Of a DNA stretch of 64,000 nucleotides, positions 36,779 through 46,003 are shown in pieces (the stretch's first letter is position 1; the number at the start of each line of letters is the position of its first letter). The notes beneath the pieces are model-generated. The model saw only the letters and a program-made list of their open reading frames with translations. It made no database searches and was not told where the DNA came from. The position numbers were made by a program, and so were the translations under genes. The stretch is from Palsa-1248 sp963737835 (GTDB lineage: Bacteria > Gemmatimonadota > Gemmatimonadetes > Gemmatimonadales > Gemmatimonadaceae). The stretch is from assembly GCA_963737835.1 (NCBI GenBank), contig CAVTUH010000001.1, positions 868,001 through 932,000 of the forward strand, given 5' to 3'.

Positions 36779-39700
36779 ATGTGGTTCGTTCGTGCTGCCC
36801 TGCGTCGACCCATCACAGTCGTCGTGATCGTGATCGCGGTGGCCCTCTCGTCGATTCTCGCGATCCTGCGGACGCGTGTCGACATCTTCCCTGACCTCAA
36901 TCTCCCGGTCATCTACGTCGCCCAGCCGTATGGGGGGATGAGTCCGCAGCAGATGGAGGGCTTTCTCGCCTACTACTACGAATACCACTTCCTCTATATC
37001 GATGGCATCGAAAGCGTGCAAGCGAAATCCATCCAGGGGACGTCCTTACTCCGACTGACGTTCCATCCTGGTACGGACATGACGCAGGCCCTCGCGCAGA
37101 CGATCTCTTACGTCAACCGTGCGCGGGCATTCATGCCGCCGGGCACTGTCTCACCCTTCGTCATCCGATACGACGCCGGCACCCTGCCGGTCGGATATCT
37201 CGTCTTCGCGAGCCCGTCGCGCACGCTGGCCGAGATCCAGGATCTCGCCCTCAACCGCGTGCGCCCCGTCTTTGCTACGCTCCCTGGCGTCTCGTCGCCA
37301 CCGCCGTTCGGCGGCAACCAGCGCACGGTCGTGATCAACGTCGACGCCGCGAAGCTTCACGCGTATGCGCTCTCACCCGACGATGTGGTACACGCGCTGG
37401 TGGAGGGCAACAGCATCGAGCCGGCAGGGACGGCCAACATCGGCGACTATGCGACGCTCGTGACAACCAATACGACGGCCAGCGTGATCGAGCAGCTGCT
37501 CGACGTGCCGCTTCACACCGGCGCCGGCGCTGGCGTCTATCTGCGCGACGTCGGATCAGTCTCCATGTCCTCCGACGTGCTCGCGGGGTACGCGCTGCGC
37601 AATGGCCAGCGGACCGTCTACATCCCGGTCACGAAGCGGCCAAATGCCTCGACAGTCACCGTCGTCGAGGAAGTGCGATCAAACCTGGCGCGTTTTCAAT
37701 CTCTCGTCCCCCCAGACATCTCGATCCACTACGAGCTCGACCAGTCGCAATACGTGCGCGATGCGCTCAATGCCGTCGTTCGTGAGAGCATCTTGGGCGC
37801 TCTGCTCACTGGGCTCACACTCCTTCTCTTCCTCGGCGCTTGGCGTAGCTCACTCATCGTCATCATCACGATCCCGCTCGCCTTGCTCGCCGCGATTGTC
37901 GCGCTCTGGGTCGCTGGCCAGACGATCAACATCATGACATTGGGCGGCCTAGCTCTCGCTGTGGGCGTGCTCGTCGATGAGGGCACGGTGTTGCTCGAGA
38001 ATATCCATGTCCACCTGGCGCGCGGTACGTCGACCGCCCGAGCCGTGCTCGAAGCGAGCCGAGAGGTGGCCGTGCCGCAACTGCTGGCGATGCTGAGCGT
38101 GCTGTCCGTCTTTCTCCCCTCCTTCTTCATGACCGGGCCAGCCAAGGCCCTGTTTGTGCCGCTGTCCCTCGCCGTGGGCTTTGCCATGGCGGCCTCGTAT
38201 GCGCTCTCGGTGTCGCTGGTCCCGGTGCTGGCAAACTGGTTTCTCCGTGCAGACCCCAAGGGGGCCGAGAACCCGAAGGAGCACTGGTTTGAGGGCGTCC
38301 GGACACGGTTTGCCAAGGAGCTCGAGCGGCTATCCTCGCGTCCCGGCCTGCTGCTGGGCGGCTACGGGATCATCAGCGTCATCGTGCTCGTGCTCGTTGC
38401 GCCGATGTTGTCGCGCGAGATTTTTCCTGCGACGGCCTCGCAGTTTCGCCTCAGGTTCGACGCTCCCGATGGGACGCGTGTGCCGGTCACGGAGGAGATG
38501 GCGCGCCGGGTGCTGGACGCGATCGACCGCGAAGCTGGCCCGGGCAACGTGCAGATGACCCTTGGTTACGTCGGCACGCAGGGTTCCTCATACCCAATCA
38601 ACGCAGTGTTCTTGTGGACCAGCGGTCCACACGAAGCCGTTCTGAACGTCGCCCTCGACCCGTCTGCAACGATCACCGTGCACGATCTCGAGGAGAAGCT
38701 TCGTCATCGCCTTCCTCAAGAATTCCCCGGCTCGCATTTCTCGTTCGAGCCGGGCGATCTCGTCAATCAGATCTTGAACTTCGGCACGCCGTCTGTGGCG
38801 GAGGTCGCCGTTATGGGGCCGCAATATGGCGACGTCGAGCGGTTTGCCCAGCAGCTCGCCGTGGAGCTCAAGAACATCGATGAGCTTCGCGACGTGGGGT
38901 ATGAGGAGCCACTGCAGTATCCAGCACTCAACCTCACCATCGACCGGGTGATGGCGGGTCAACTGGGAGCCACGGCTGACGGAGTCGGGCGCGCAGTCGT
39001 ATCAGCTACGGCGTCGAGTCGGTTCGTCGCTCCGAACTTCTGGCGCGATCCCCAGTCAGGAGTCAGCTACCAGGTCCAAGTGGAAGTCCCTCAGGCGCAA
39101 ATGACATCGGCCGCCGACATCGGGACGATTCCCGTCACGAGCGCGACGGGCGCGCATCCCCTCGTCAACCAACTGGCCGCGATTCGCCCCGGCCACGTAC
39201 CTGGCGAGCTCGATCGACAGAATGGACAGTGGATGATAGCCCTATCCGCCAACGTCGGTCCGAATGACCTTGGCCGCGCGGCCCGAGACATCGATCGGGC
39301 AATTGCCCGTGCGGGAGCGCCGCCGCGCGGTGTCAGCGTGCAGGTGCGCGGGCAGGTCGCGGCCCTCGGCCAGATCTTCAGCGAACTGGCGATCGGTCTT
39401 CTGTTGGCGGTGGTCGTCGTTCTGTTCCTTCTGGCGGCCAATTTCGAGTCTATTCGTCTGCCGTTCGTTGTCCTATCGACCACGCCAGCCGTACTCGTTG
39501 GTGCGGTCCTCATGCTGCTCGTCACGGGCACAGGCATCAACCTCGAAAGCTTCATGGGAACGATCATGGCGATTGGCGTGAGTGCCGCGAACGCCATCTT
39601 GCTTGTCGCGTTCGCTGAGAAGAACCGGCGCTCTGGAGCCGATGCCGCCGCTGGCGCGCGCGCGGCCGCCACCGAGCGCTTGCGGCCGGTGCTCATGACC

Positions 39701-39937
39701 AGTCTGGCGATGATCGCCGGCATGCTTCCCATGGCGTTGGCCATCGGCAGGGGCAGTCAGGAGACGGCGCCCTTGGGTCGCGCGGTGATCGGTGGTTTGT
39801 TGGCTGCGACGGCGACGACGTTGTTCATACTGCCGACAGTCTTCGGGACCGTTCAGCGCAGGGCATCGCTCCTCTCACCGTCGCTCGACCCGGACGACCC
39901 GACCAGTCAGCACGCTGACGGAGCGGCCACGCGATGA
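36779..39937 (+). CDS. RND efflux transporter permease subunit
   Basis: About 1052 aa, AcrB/CusA-type inner-membrane pump with two 6-helix repeats and two large periplasmic loops. The start is MWFVRAALRRPITVVVIVIAV, and TM4 carries VDEGTVLLENI, the position of the proton-relay acids. The duplicated half ends with MAIGVSAANAILLVAFAEKNRR and PVLMTSLAMIAGMLPMALAIG. Substrate type (drug, lipid or metal) cannot be set from sequence. TM4 has Asp-Glu in place of the usual Asp-Asp; I have seen this in a bacterial subgroup of RND proteins. ATG 36779 follows the TolC stop by two bases, and the stop overlaps the next gene (ATGA). Confidence 0.95.
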   Translation: MWFVRAALRRPITVVVIVIAVALSSILAILRTRVDIFPDLNLPVIYVAQPYGGMSPQQMEGFLAYYYEYHFLYIDGIESVQAKSIQGTSLLRLTFHPGTDMTQALAQTISYVNRARAFMPPGTVSPFVIRYDAGTLPVGYLVFASPSRTLAEIQDLALNRVRPVFATLPGVSSPPPFGGNQRTVVINVDAAKLHAYALSPDDVVHALVEGNSIEPAGTANIGDYATLVTTNTTASVIEQLLDVPLHTGAGAGVYLRDVGSVSMSSDVLAGYALRNGQRTVYIPVTKRPNASTVTVVEEVRSNLARFQSLVPPDISIHYELDQSQYVRDALNAVVRESILGALLTGLTLLLFLGAWRSSLIVIITIPLALLAAIVALWVAGQTINIMTLGGLALAVGVLVDEGTVLLENIHVHLARGTSTARAVLEASREVAVPQLLAMLSVLSVFLPSFFMTGPAKALFVPLSLAVGFAMAASYALSVSLVPVLANWFLRADPKGAENPKEHWFEGVRTRFAKELERLSSRPGLLLGGYGIISVIVLVLVAPMLSREIFPATASQFRLRFDAPDGTRVPVTEEMARRVLDAIDREAGPGNVQMTLGYVGTQGSSYPINAVFLWTSGPHEAVLNVALDPSATITVHDLEEKLRHRLPQEFPGSHFSFEPGDLVNQILNFGTPSVAEVAVMGPQYGDVERFAQQLAVELKNIDELRDVGYEEPLQYPALNLTIDRVMAGQLGATADGVGRAVVSATASSRFVAPNFWRDPQSGVSYQVQVEVPQAQMTSAADIGTIPVTSATGAHPLVNQLAAIRPGHVPGELDRQNGQWMIALSANVGPNDLGRAARDIDRAIARAGAPPRGVSVQVRGQVAALGQIFSELAIGLLLAVVVVLFLLAANFESIRLPFVVLSTTPAVLVGAVLMLLVTGTGINLESFMGTIMAIGVSAANAILLVAFAEKNRRSGADAAAGARAAATERLRPVLMTSLAMIAGMLPMALAIGRGSQETAPLGRAVIGGLLAATATTLFILPTVFGTVQRRASLLSPSLDPDDPTSQHADGAATR

Positions 39938-41067
39938 GAGCCACGAGCGTCGCGCTGGCCGGGGTCATGGCGCTCGCCGGCTGCCATACCCAACCATCGG
40001 TGGCGTCGGGCGCCGGGTCGCCGCCCACTGTGCTGGTCGCGCCGGTAGAATCACGCCGACTGTCGACCGAGGTGTCGCTCCCTGCCCAAGTCATGCCGTA
40101 CGAGTCGGTCGACATCTACCCCAAGGTCACGGGTTTCGTCGATCGGCTCCCCGTCGACCGCGGCTCCCGAGTGCACGCCGGGGATCTCATCGCACGACTG
40201 TCGGCGCCAGAGCTCATTGCCCAGCGCGCTCAGGCAGATGCCTCGGTCCAGAGCGCCGAGGCAAAGCTGGCATCCGACCAGGGCACGTATTGGCATCTTG
40301 CGGACGCCGCAAAAACGCCCGGAGTCGTTGCCGGAAATGATCTCGTGATTGCCCGGCAAACAGTGCTCGCGGACAGCGCCCAAGTCGCTGCAGCGCGCGA
40401 CGCATTGCAGAGCGCCACTCAGCTCGAGTCGTATCTGGAGATCCGCGCACCATTCGATGGCGTGGTCGCGCTACGGAATTTGCATCCGGGCGCACTCGTG
40501 GGGCCGGCGGCCGGACAACCGGGCGCGCAGCCGATCGTCCGCATCGTGGATGTTGCCCACCTCCGACTCGTCGTACCCGTGCCCGAGGGGTACATCGCTG
40601 GCGTCGTGACCGGACGACAGGTCAGCTTCACCGTTCCGGCCTACCCAGGGCGTACTTTCACAGCGCCCATCGCTCGCATCGCGCACGACATCGATCAACG
40701 CACGCGGACAATGGCGGTCGAACTGGATGTCGAGAACGCCGACGGCCTCATTACTCCCGGCACATTCGCTACTGTCATGTGGTCCGTCGAACGCCCATAC
40801 GCCACGCTGTTCGTCCCGTCGACAGCGATCTCCACGGATCTCGAGCGAACGTTTGTCATTCGCGTCGTGAACGATCGCGCCGATTGGGTCGACGTTACGG
40901 CAGGGGTCACAGCCAACGACGAGACGGAGGTGTTCGGCAACCTCCGCTCCGGCGATCTGGTGCTACGCATTGGTACCGATGCCGTGCGGCCCAACGCCAC
41001 GGTGCGCGTTGAGCAGGCGGCCCCCGGCGGGTCTGCCAATGCGCCGGTGCACAAGCCCACCCGGTGA
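39934..41067 (+). CDS. RND efflux membrane fusion protein (lipoprotein)
   Basis: A 377-aa periplasmic adaptor of the pump. The N-terminus is a lipoprotein signal (SVALAGVMALAGC). Barrel-sandwich halves are visible as VDIYPKVTGFVDRLPVDRGSRVHAGDLIARL and LEIRAPFDGVVALRNLHPGALV, separated by a short coiled-coil hairpin (ADASVQSAEAKLASDQ). The beta-barrel (LRLVVPVPEGYIAGVVTGRQVSF) and membrane-proximal domain follow. ATG overlaps the permease stop at 39934-39937. It completes the TolC-RND-MFP order. It lacks a separate repressor gene; the PadR gene upstream is the likely regulator. Confidence 0.94.
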   Translation: MRATSVALAGVMALAGCHTQPSVASGAGSPPTVLVAPVESRRLSTEVSLPAQVMPYESVDIYPKVTGFVDRLPVDRGSRVHAGDLIARLSAPELIAQRAQADASVQSAEAKLASDQGTYWHLADAAKTPGVVAGNDLVIARQTVLADSAQVAAARDALQSATQLESYLEIRAPFDGVVALRNLHPGALVGPAAGQPGAQPIVRIVDVAHLRLVVPVPEGYIAGVVTGRQVSFTVPAYPGRTFTAPIARIAHDIDQRTRTMAVELDVENADGLITPGTFATVMWSVERPYATLFVPSTAISTDLERTFVIRVVNDRADWVDVTAGVTANDETEVFGNLRSGDLVLRIGTDAVRPNATVRVEQAAPGGSANAPVHKPTR

Positions 41068-41209
41068 TCGCGTTGTGCCATTTGTCGCGAGAGACGGGCC
41101 ACGAAACGGGCCACGGTCTCCCTAGAGGATCGCCCGAGCGGACCGCGAGGTGCTGTGCACGCGCACGCAAACGCCACGTTCGGCGAGCCCCGCGCCGCCG
41201 CTCGACAAC

Positions 41210-42751
41210 CTAGCCTGCAGTCAACGGTAGGCGCTCTGAAAGTCGTCGTGGCAGCGTCAGGGTAAAAGCGGCACCACCCCACACGCTGGTGCTCACCGTG
41301 ATGTCGCCGCCCAAGAGACGCGCAACGCGCCGGCTCGCCGCGAGGCCGATGCCTGTGCCGGGAACGGCGCCATCAGCGCTGGAGCCACGAGCGAATTCCT
41401 CGAACACACTCTGGCGCTGATCCTGTGGTATCCCAGGGCCTGAATCAGACACGGTGACTTGTACGTGACGGCCAGCACCGTTTCCGGGGCTGGCGTCGTC
41501 GAGACCCGCTGTGGTGAGGCTGAGTCTGATGCGACCACCCCGAGGTGTGTACTTGAGTGCGTTGGAGAGCAAATCCGCGACGATATGTGCAACGCGCTTG
41601 GGATCGCTCTCGACAGTCGTCGTGTCACCGAAAAGTACGGTCTCGATCGCGACGCCAGCTTTCGCGGCAAGGGCCGCGTGATCCACGGCTGCACTGCGCA
41701 CCAATGCGCTGAGATCTACCGCCCGAGGCACGATAGAGAGGCCAACGGCATCGATTCGCGAGACCTCGAGCATGTCAGTCACCGACTCGAGCGCGCCGGC
41801 GATAAGGCCTCGAAGACGAGTCACGATCGCGTGCTGGGTCGGCGTGAGCGAGCCAGCGAAGCCCTCTTCGAGCAATTCGCTGTAACTCCGGGCCGCACCC
41901 AAAGGATTCTTCAGATCATGCGTCACCCCGCGCGCCAACGCTTCTCTCGCTTCGATCGACTGCTGCAGTCTGACCTGTCCTTGCTTCGCCTCGCCGGCCA
42001 AGCGCAGCGTCCGGAGCTCGATCCCGAAGACCAGCACCATTGAGGCGAGCGCGAGCGGGACCAACAGGACCGGGAGCAGCACGCCCAGCTGCTCCACGCG
42101 CCGGATGAGCAGCCGTTGCGCGTTGGACCGACTGAGCAACGATTGGTCCAGCACAGCCAGCGCGGCGATCACTGCGACCGCCCGAGGAGGAGGCTCGGGC
42201 TGCACGCCCGGGTTCCCGCCTGTGCCGGGACCGTGGAAGCTCTCCGCGGTCGATGTGCGGAGGCGGTTCGACGGGGCCTGGTGCCACGCTTCTCGCAGCG
42301 CCCGCACGGCGTCGTATCGGTCTACGGACTCTCCGTCCAGGCGCGGCACCAACGTATCCAGCATGGCGATCGCGCCGCGCTCAAGTGCTGCCGCACTGTC
42401 ATAGCGAACCGCGTTGCCGGGCCCAGCGTCCCGCGCAAGCGACTCCTCTGCCACCGCCAACGTCAGTTGACTCAGCCCGGCAAGCGCGGGATCGTCCACG
42501 TCCACCAGCTGGCGCCGCATCGCGCGCACCCGTGCTCCAACGGCGACAGGCACGACGACCAAGATGATGAGCGAGCAAACGACGAATATGAAGGATGCCC
42601 ACCGAGCGAGTGGCATCGTGGACGCAGCGACAGCAGCAACTGCGTCCCTGAGGCCGCCACGCGACGCCTCTGTGGACGGACCATCGCTGCCGCGCACGAT
42701 GCGAGGCATCGTGGCGACATGCACGCGTCGAAACAGGGCGGTTTCCTGCAT
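41210..42751 (-). CDS. orphan membrane histidine kinase
   Basis: A 513-aa kinase with a helix at about 52-72 (WASFIFVVCSLIILVVVPVAVG), an external region of about 150 residues, and a second helix (LGVLLPVLLVPLALASMVLVFG). HisKA then carries the His in VTHDLKNPLGAARSYSELL. The ATPase domain is complete: N box ADLLSNALKYTPRGG, G1 SDSGPGIPQDQ, F box FEEFARGSS, G2 GTGIGLAASRRVARLLGG. No response regulator gene is adjacent. A good promoter lies 100-130 bp upstream (-35 TTGACG, -10 TACGAT), in a block shared with the small secreted-protein gene next to it. Shared control of the two genes is therefore likely. Confidence 0.93.
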   Translation of the reverse strand: MQETALFRRVHVATMPRIVRGSDGPSTEASRGGLRDAVAAVAASTMPLARWASFIFVVCSLIILVVVPVAVGARVRAMRRQLVDVDDPALAGLSQLTLAVAEESLARDAGPGNAVRYDSAAALERGAIAMLDTLVPRLDGESVDRYDAVRALREAWHQAPSNRLRTSTAESFHGPGTGGNPGVQPEPPPRAVAVIAALAVLDQSLLSRSNAQRLLIRRVEQLGVLLPVLLVPLALASMVLVFGIELRTLRLAGEAKQGQVRLQQSIEAREALARGVTHDLKNPLGAARSYSELLEEGFAGSLTPTQHAIVTRLRGLIAGALESVTDMLEVSRIDAVGLSIVPRAVDLSALVRSAAVDHAALAAKAGVAIETVLFGDTTTVESDPKRVAHIVADLLSNALKYTPRGGRIRLSLTTAGLDDASPGNGAGRHVQVTVSDSGPGIPQDQRQSVFEEFARGSSADGAVPGTGIGLAASRRVARLLGGDITVSTSVWGGAAFTLTLPRRLSERLPLTAG

Positions 42752-42851
42752 TCGTTAGGGCTTGTTGCCGTTCCGATGCCAGATCGGGCCGTGCTCTCGG
42801 TGGGTGCGGCCGGTATCGAGGCTGCCGGCGCTCACACGGTCCTAGTCTGAG

Positions 42852-42880
42852 ATCGTATGCGACGTGCATGCAGGCGTCAA
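42852..42880 (-). promoter_or_regulatory. promoter of histidine kinase, copy A of duplicated block
   Basis: On the minus strand, TTGACG (42880-42875) and TACGAT (42857-42852) are separated by 17 nt, close to a housekeeping sigma consensus. The block up to about 42906, including GATTCGCTATTTGAC, matches the one at 43352-43406. Transcription would start near 42845, leaving a leader of about 95 nt before ATG 42751. Confidence 0.6.
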
Positions 42881-42951
42881 ATAGCGAATCTGGGATAGCT
42901 GCATGTCTTAATCGCATAGCGTGCCTGCCATCGAACCGTCGCCACGAAGCG

Positions 42952-43317
42952 TCACTCCGCCGTAGATCTCTTCGTACCTGGCGATAACGGCGGCGGTAGC
43001 AGAGGCGTCGTCACGTACGGATCCCTTACCAGCGGGAAAGGGACTTTGACGAGTCCAGTCGGATGTGGTCTGTCGGATCGCGGCGTGGGAACGCCGCGTG
43101 CGACGGCGACGCTCGGGACAGGTGCGGCCTGCGGCGATGGTAGCAATCCGCCAGGCGCAGCCGGCACAACGCGTGGTCCGGTCGACAGCGAGCTTGTCCC
43201 GCCAGCAGGCACAAAGACCCCGCCGATGGATCCAATCGCGGTCTGGGCGTGGGCCGCCTGCACGGCGAAGCCGAGCAACACAACGGCGAATGGTAACGTG
43301 CGACGGACGATCGCCAT
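42952..43317 (-). CDS. small proline-rich secreted protein
   Basis: A 121-aa protein with a clean signal peptide (RRTLPFAVVLLGFAVQAAHAQ) followed by a Pro/Gly/Val-rich, mostly disordered mature part (GGLLPSPQAAPVPSVAVARG, VTTPLLPPPLSPG). No Cys in the mature part and no domain I recognise. No strong ribosome site precedes ATG 43317. A promoter-like TGTGAC-N17-TACGAT lies about 35 bp upstream, homologous to that of the neighbouring kinase. The reading frame is supported by the signal peptide and by the promoter, not by homology. Confidence 0.55.
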   Translation of the reverse strand: MAIVRRTLPFAVVLLGFAVQAAHAQTAIGSIGGVFVPAGGTSSLSTGPRVVPAAPGGLLPSPQAAPVPSVAVARGVPTPRSDRPHPTGLVKVPFPLVRDPYVTTPLLPPPLSPGTKRSTAE

Positions 43318-43351
43318 GTGTCAATTATAACGAGTCGGCGCTCGTGCGTGC

Positions 43352-43380
43352 ATCGTATAGGGAGTGCATTGGCGGTCACA
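43352..43380 (-). promoter_or_regulatory. promoter of small secreted gene, copy B of duplicated block
   Basis: On the minus strand TGTGAC (43380-43375) and TACGAT (43357-43352) are 17 nt apart. The block is similar to copy A and lies exactly 500 bp from it, measured at the -10 box. It drives toward ATG 43317. Confidence 0.55.
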
Positions 43381-43446
43381 TAGAGAATCGGTGATGACTG
43401 CATGCGGGAATAGCATGGTCTTCTCTCATCCGGTTGCCATACGACT

Positions 43447-45870
43447 GTGACATCCGCAGGCGTTCCAACGCAGGCCCCGACGCCTCCAGGCCGACCCGGT
43501 CTGACGGCGAGCGACATCGCTTTGCGGCGCGCACAATACGGATACAACGAGATCCCGCAGCCCAGAGCGCATCCGCTCCAGGCTGTGCTCGCGAAGTTCA
43601 CGGGACTCAGCGCCTGGATGCTCGAGCTCATCATCGGTGTTTCGCTAGTCCTCCGCAACTGGCTCGACGCGAGCGTGGTCACAGGACTCCTTGTGATCAA
43701 TGCAATCGTGAGCATCGTGCAGGATCAGCGTGCGGCCGGCGCCGTCGAAGCGCTACGCCGCCAACTGCAGGTCAACGCACGAGCGCTGCGCGATCACGGG
43801 TGGCAGACCGTCCCGGCACGGGAGCTCGTCCCGGATGACGTCATTCGCGTGCGGGCCGGTGATATCGTGCCCGCGGACGTCCGCTTGACCGCTGGGACAC
43901 TCACGATCGATCAATCGGCGCTGACGGGTGAATCCACGGATGTGACGAAAGGGCCAAGCGATCTCGCTCCCTCGGGATCCGTCGTGCGGCGAGGAGAAGC
44001 CACGGGGCTCGTCGTGGCGACGGGTCCGCGTACTGCGTTCGGACACACGACGGAGTTGGTACAGAACGCTCGGCCAAGGCTCCACGTGGAGGAGGTCGTG
44101 GCCCGCGTGGTGCGCGCGCTCTTCGTGATCGTCGCCATTCTCCTCCTCGGTGTCGTGGCCGTTGCCGCGATTCGTGGCACGCTCAGCCTCCAGATGCTGC
44201 CGTTCTTCCTCGTCTTGCTCTTGACTGCGGTGCCGGTGGCGTTGCCCGTGATGTTTACGGTCAGCATGGCCGTTGGGGCACAAGAGCTGGTCCGCCACGG
44301 CGTGCTGGTGACGCGCCTCAACGCATCGGAAGATGCCGCGGCAATGGACACGCTCTGTGCGGACAAGACCGGCACGCTGACGACAAACCAGCTCGTCGTG
44401 ACGAGCGTGGCACCGCAAACGGGGTCGACGACGCAGGATGTCCTCGCGGCTGCAGCGCTCGCCTCGGAGGAAGCGGACCGGGACCCGATCGATCTTGCCG
44501 TACTCGCCAGCGCTCAGCTCGCACATGTCTTCGGGCCGATCGGTGCGCCCGCGGTGTTGTCATTCAAGCCTTTCGATCCCGAGACGCGTCGCACCGAAGC
44601 GGTCGTGGCCACGAACGAGGGTTCGCGCGTACGCGTCGTCAAGGGCGCGCTCTCAGCCGTCCTCGCGATGTCCGCCGCGGGCCCGGCCGCGGCAGCGGAG
44701 CTCGAGCGCCAAGCCAACAATGCGGCCAATCGAGGCTTTCGGACGCTGACCGTGGCGCGCGGCCCTGAAGCGGGACCGCTCGGCATCATTGGGTTGATCT
44801 TTCTCCACGATCCGCCGCGCGATGACGCCCGTTCCCTGATCGCCACGGTGCGCACGCTCGGGGTCGGCGTCACCATGCTGACAGGCGATGCGCTGCCCAT
44901 TGCGCGCGAGATCGCTTCGGAGCTTGGGTTGGGGACGATCTGCCCCGCCGCGCAGCTTCACTCTGCCACGCAACCTGCTTCTGCTGGAGACAGCGCCCCA
45001 AACAAGGACGTCCTCGAGCAATGCGGTGGATTCGCCGAGGTATATCCGGATGACAAGTATCTGCTCGTTCGCCGACTCCAGCAGCAGGGTCACATCGTCG
45101 GGATGACCGGCGACGGCGTGAACGACGCGCCTGCGCTGCGTCAGGCCGAGGTGGGCATTGCTGTTAGTACCGCAACGGACGTGGCAAAGAGCGCGGCGAG
45201 CGCGGTGCTGACGCAGCCTGGGCTCGCGAACATCGTGACGTTGATCGAGGAAGGGCGCACGATCTATCAGCGTGTCTTGACCTGGATCATCAACAAGATC
45301 AGTCGCACGATTCTCAAGGCGACTTTTGTCGCGACCGTGTTTGTCGTGACCGGCCGGTTTGCCGTGTCAGCACTCGGCATGCTTGTGATCGTCACCACGA
45401 CCGACTTTGCCAAGATCTCGCTCGCGACCGACCGGGTGCGCTGGTCGCACCGGCCCGACCGGTGGCGGCTGCGGGGCTATGTCCGACTGGCAGTGGTGCT
45501 TGGGTTGCTCATGACCGCCGAATGCCTGCTGTTCCTGCGAGCGACGTGGTGGCGGTGGGGCCTGGCGACGAGCGACGCCGTCCTGCAGACCGTCGGTTTC
45601 GAGCTGCTCGTCTTCTTCGCCGCGGCTTCGGTGCTGTCCGTTCGTGAGCGTCAATGGTTCTGGTATTCGCGGCCAGGCGGCGCCCTCACGGCTGCGCTGA
45701 CGGCGGAGTGTGGTCTGGCGGTCCTGCTGGCGAGCGTTCGGGCCATCCGTCTCGAGCCCTTACCGCCCGGGCGGACGGTCGTTGTGCTGGGCGCAGCGCT
45801 CGTCAGTTGCCTCCTGCTCAACGATGCTGTCAAGGTTTTACTCCTCAGGCGAACGACGGGCACTCACTAG
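43447..45870 (+). CDS. P-type ATPase, plasma-membrane H+-ATPase type
   Basis: An 807-aa P-type ATPase, probably P3A (proton-efflux) class. Phosphorylation site Asp306 in LCADKTGTLT; actuator loop SALTGEST; phosphorylation-domain GMTGDGVNDAPALRQAEVGIAVSTATDVAKSAA. The membrane segment before the phosphorylation loop reads VPVALPVMFTVSMAVGAQELV, with the PVALP pattern of P3A pumps. The N-terminal cation-ATPase region is short (LRRAQYGYNEIPQP). It lacks heavy-metal-binding CxxC repeats. It would extrude protons at ATP cost; ion specificity is inferred from similarity. Start used is GTG 43447 with no strong ribosome site. Confidence 0.9.
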   Translation: MTSAGVPTQAPTPPGRPGLTASDIALRRAQYGYNEIPQPRAHPLQAVLAKFTGLSAWMLELIIGVSLVLRNWLDASVVTGLLVINAIVSIVQDQRAAGAVEALRRQLQVNARALRDHGWQTVPARELVPDDVIRVRAGDIVPADVRLTAGTLTIDQSALTGESTDVTKGPSDLAPSGSVVRRGEATGLVVATGPRTAFGHTTELVQNARPRLHVEEVVARVVRALFVIVAILLLGVVAVAAIRGTLSLQMLPFFLVLLLTAVPVALPVMFTVSMAVGAQELVRHGVLVTRLNASEDAAAMDTLCADKTGTLTTNQLVVTSVAPQTGSTTQDVLAAAALASEEADRDPIDLAVLASAQLAHVFGPIGAPAVLSFKPFDPETRRTEAVVATNEGSRVRVVKGALSAVLAMSAAGPAAAAELERQANNAANRGFRTLTVARGPEAGPLGIIGLIFLHDPPRDDARSLIATVRTLGVGVTMLTGDALPIAREIASELGLGTICPAAQLHSATQPASAGDSAPNKDVLEQCGGFAEVYPDDKYLLVRRLQQQGHIVGMTGDGVNDAPALRQAEVGIAVSTATDVAKSAASAVLTQPGLANIVTLIEEGRTIYQRVLTWIINKISRTILKATFVATVFVVTGRFAVSALGMLVIVTTTDFAKISLATDRVRWSHRPDRWRLRGYVRLAVVLGLLMTAECLLFLRATWWRWGLATSDAVLQTVGFELLVFFAAASVLSVRERQWFWYSRPGGALTAALTAECGLAVLLASVRAIRLEPLPPGRTVVVLGAALVSCLLLNDAVKVLLLRRTTGTH

Positions 45871-46003
45871 ATCGCGCGCCAGGCAGAACGGCCCATTCCC
45901 ATGCTCCGCCGGAAAATCCTTCGCAAACGGCACTTTCGCGGGACCACGCATCCGGGTCGACACATGAACTCACGCGTATCAGGCCGCACTCAGAGGACCT
46001 GGT

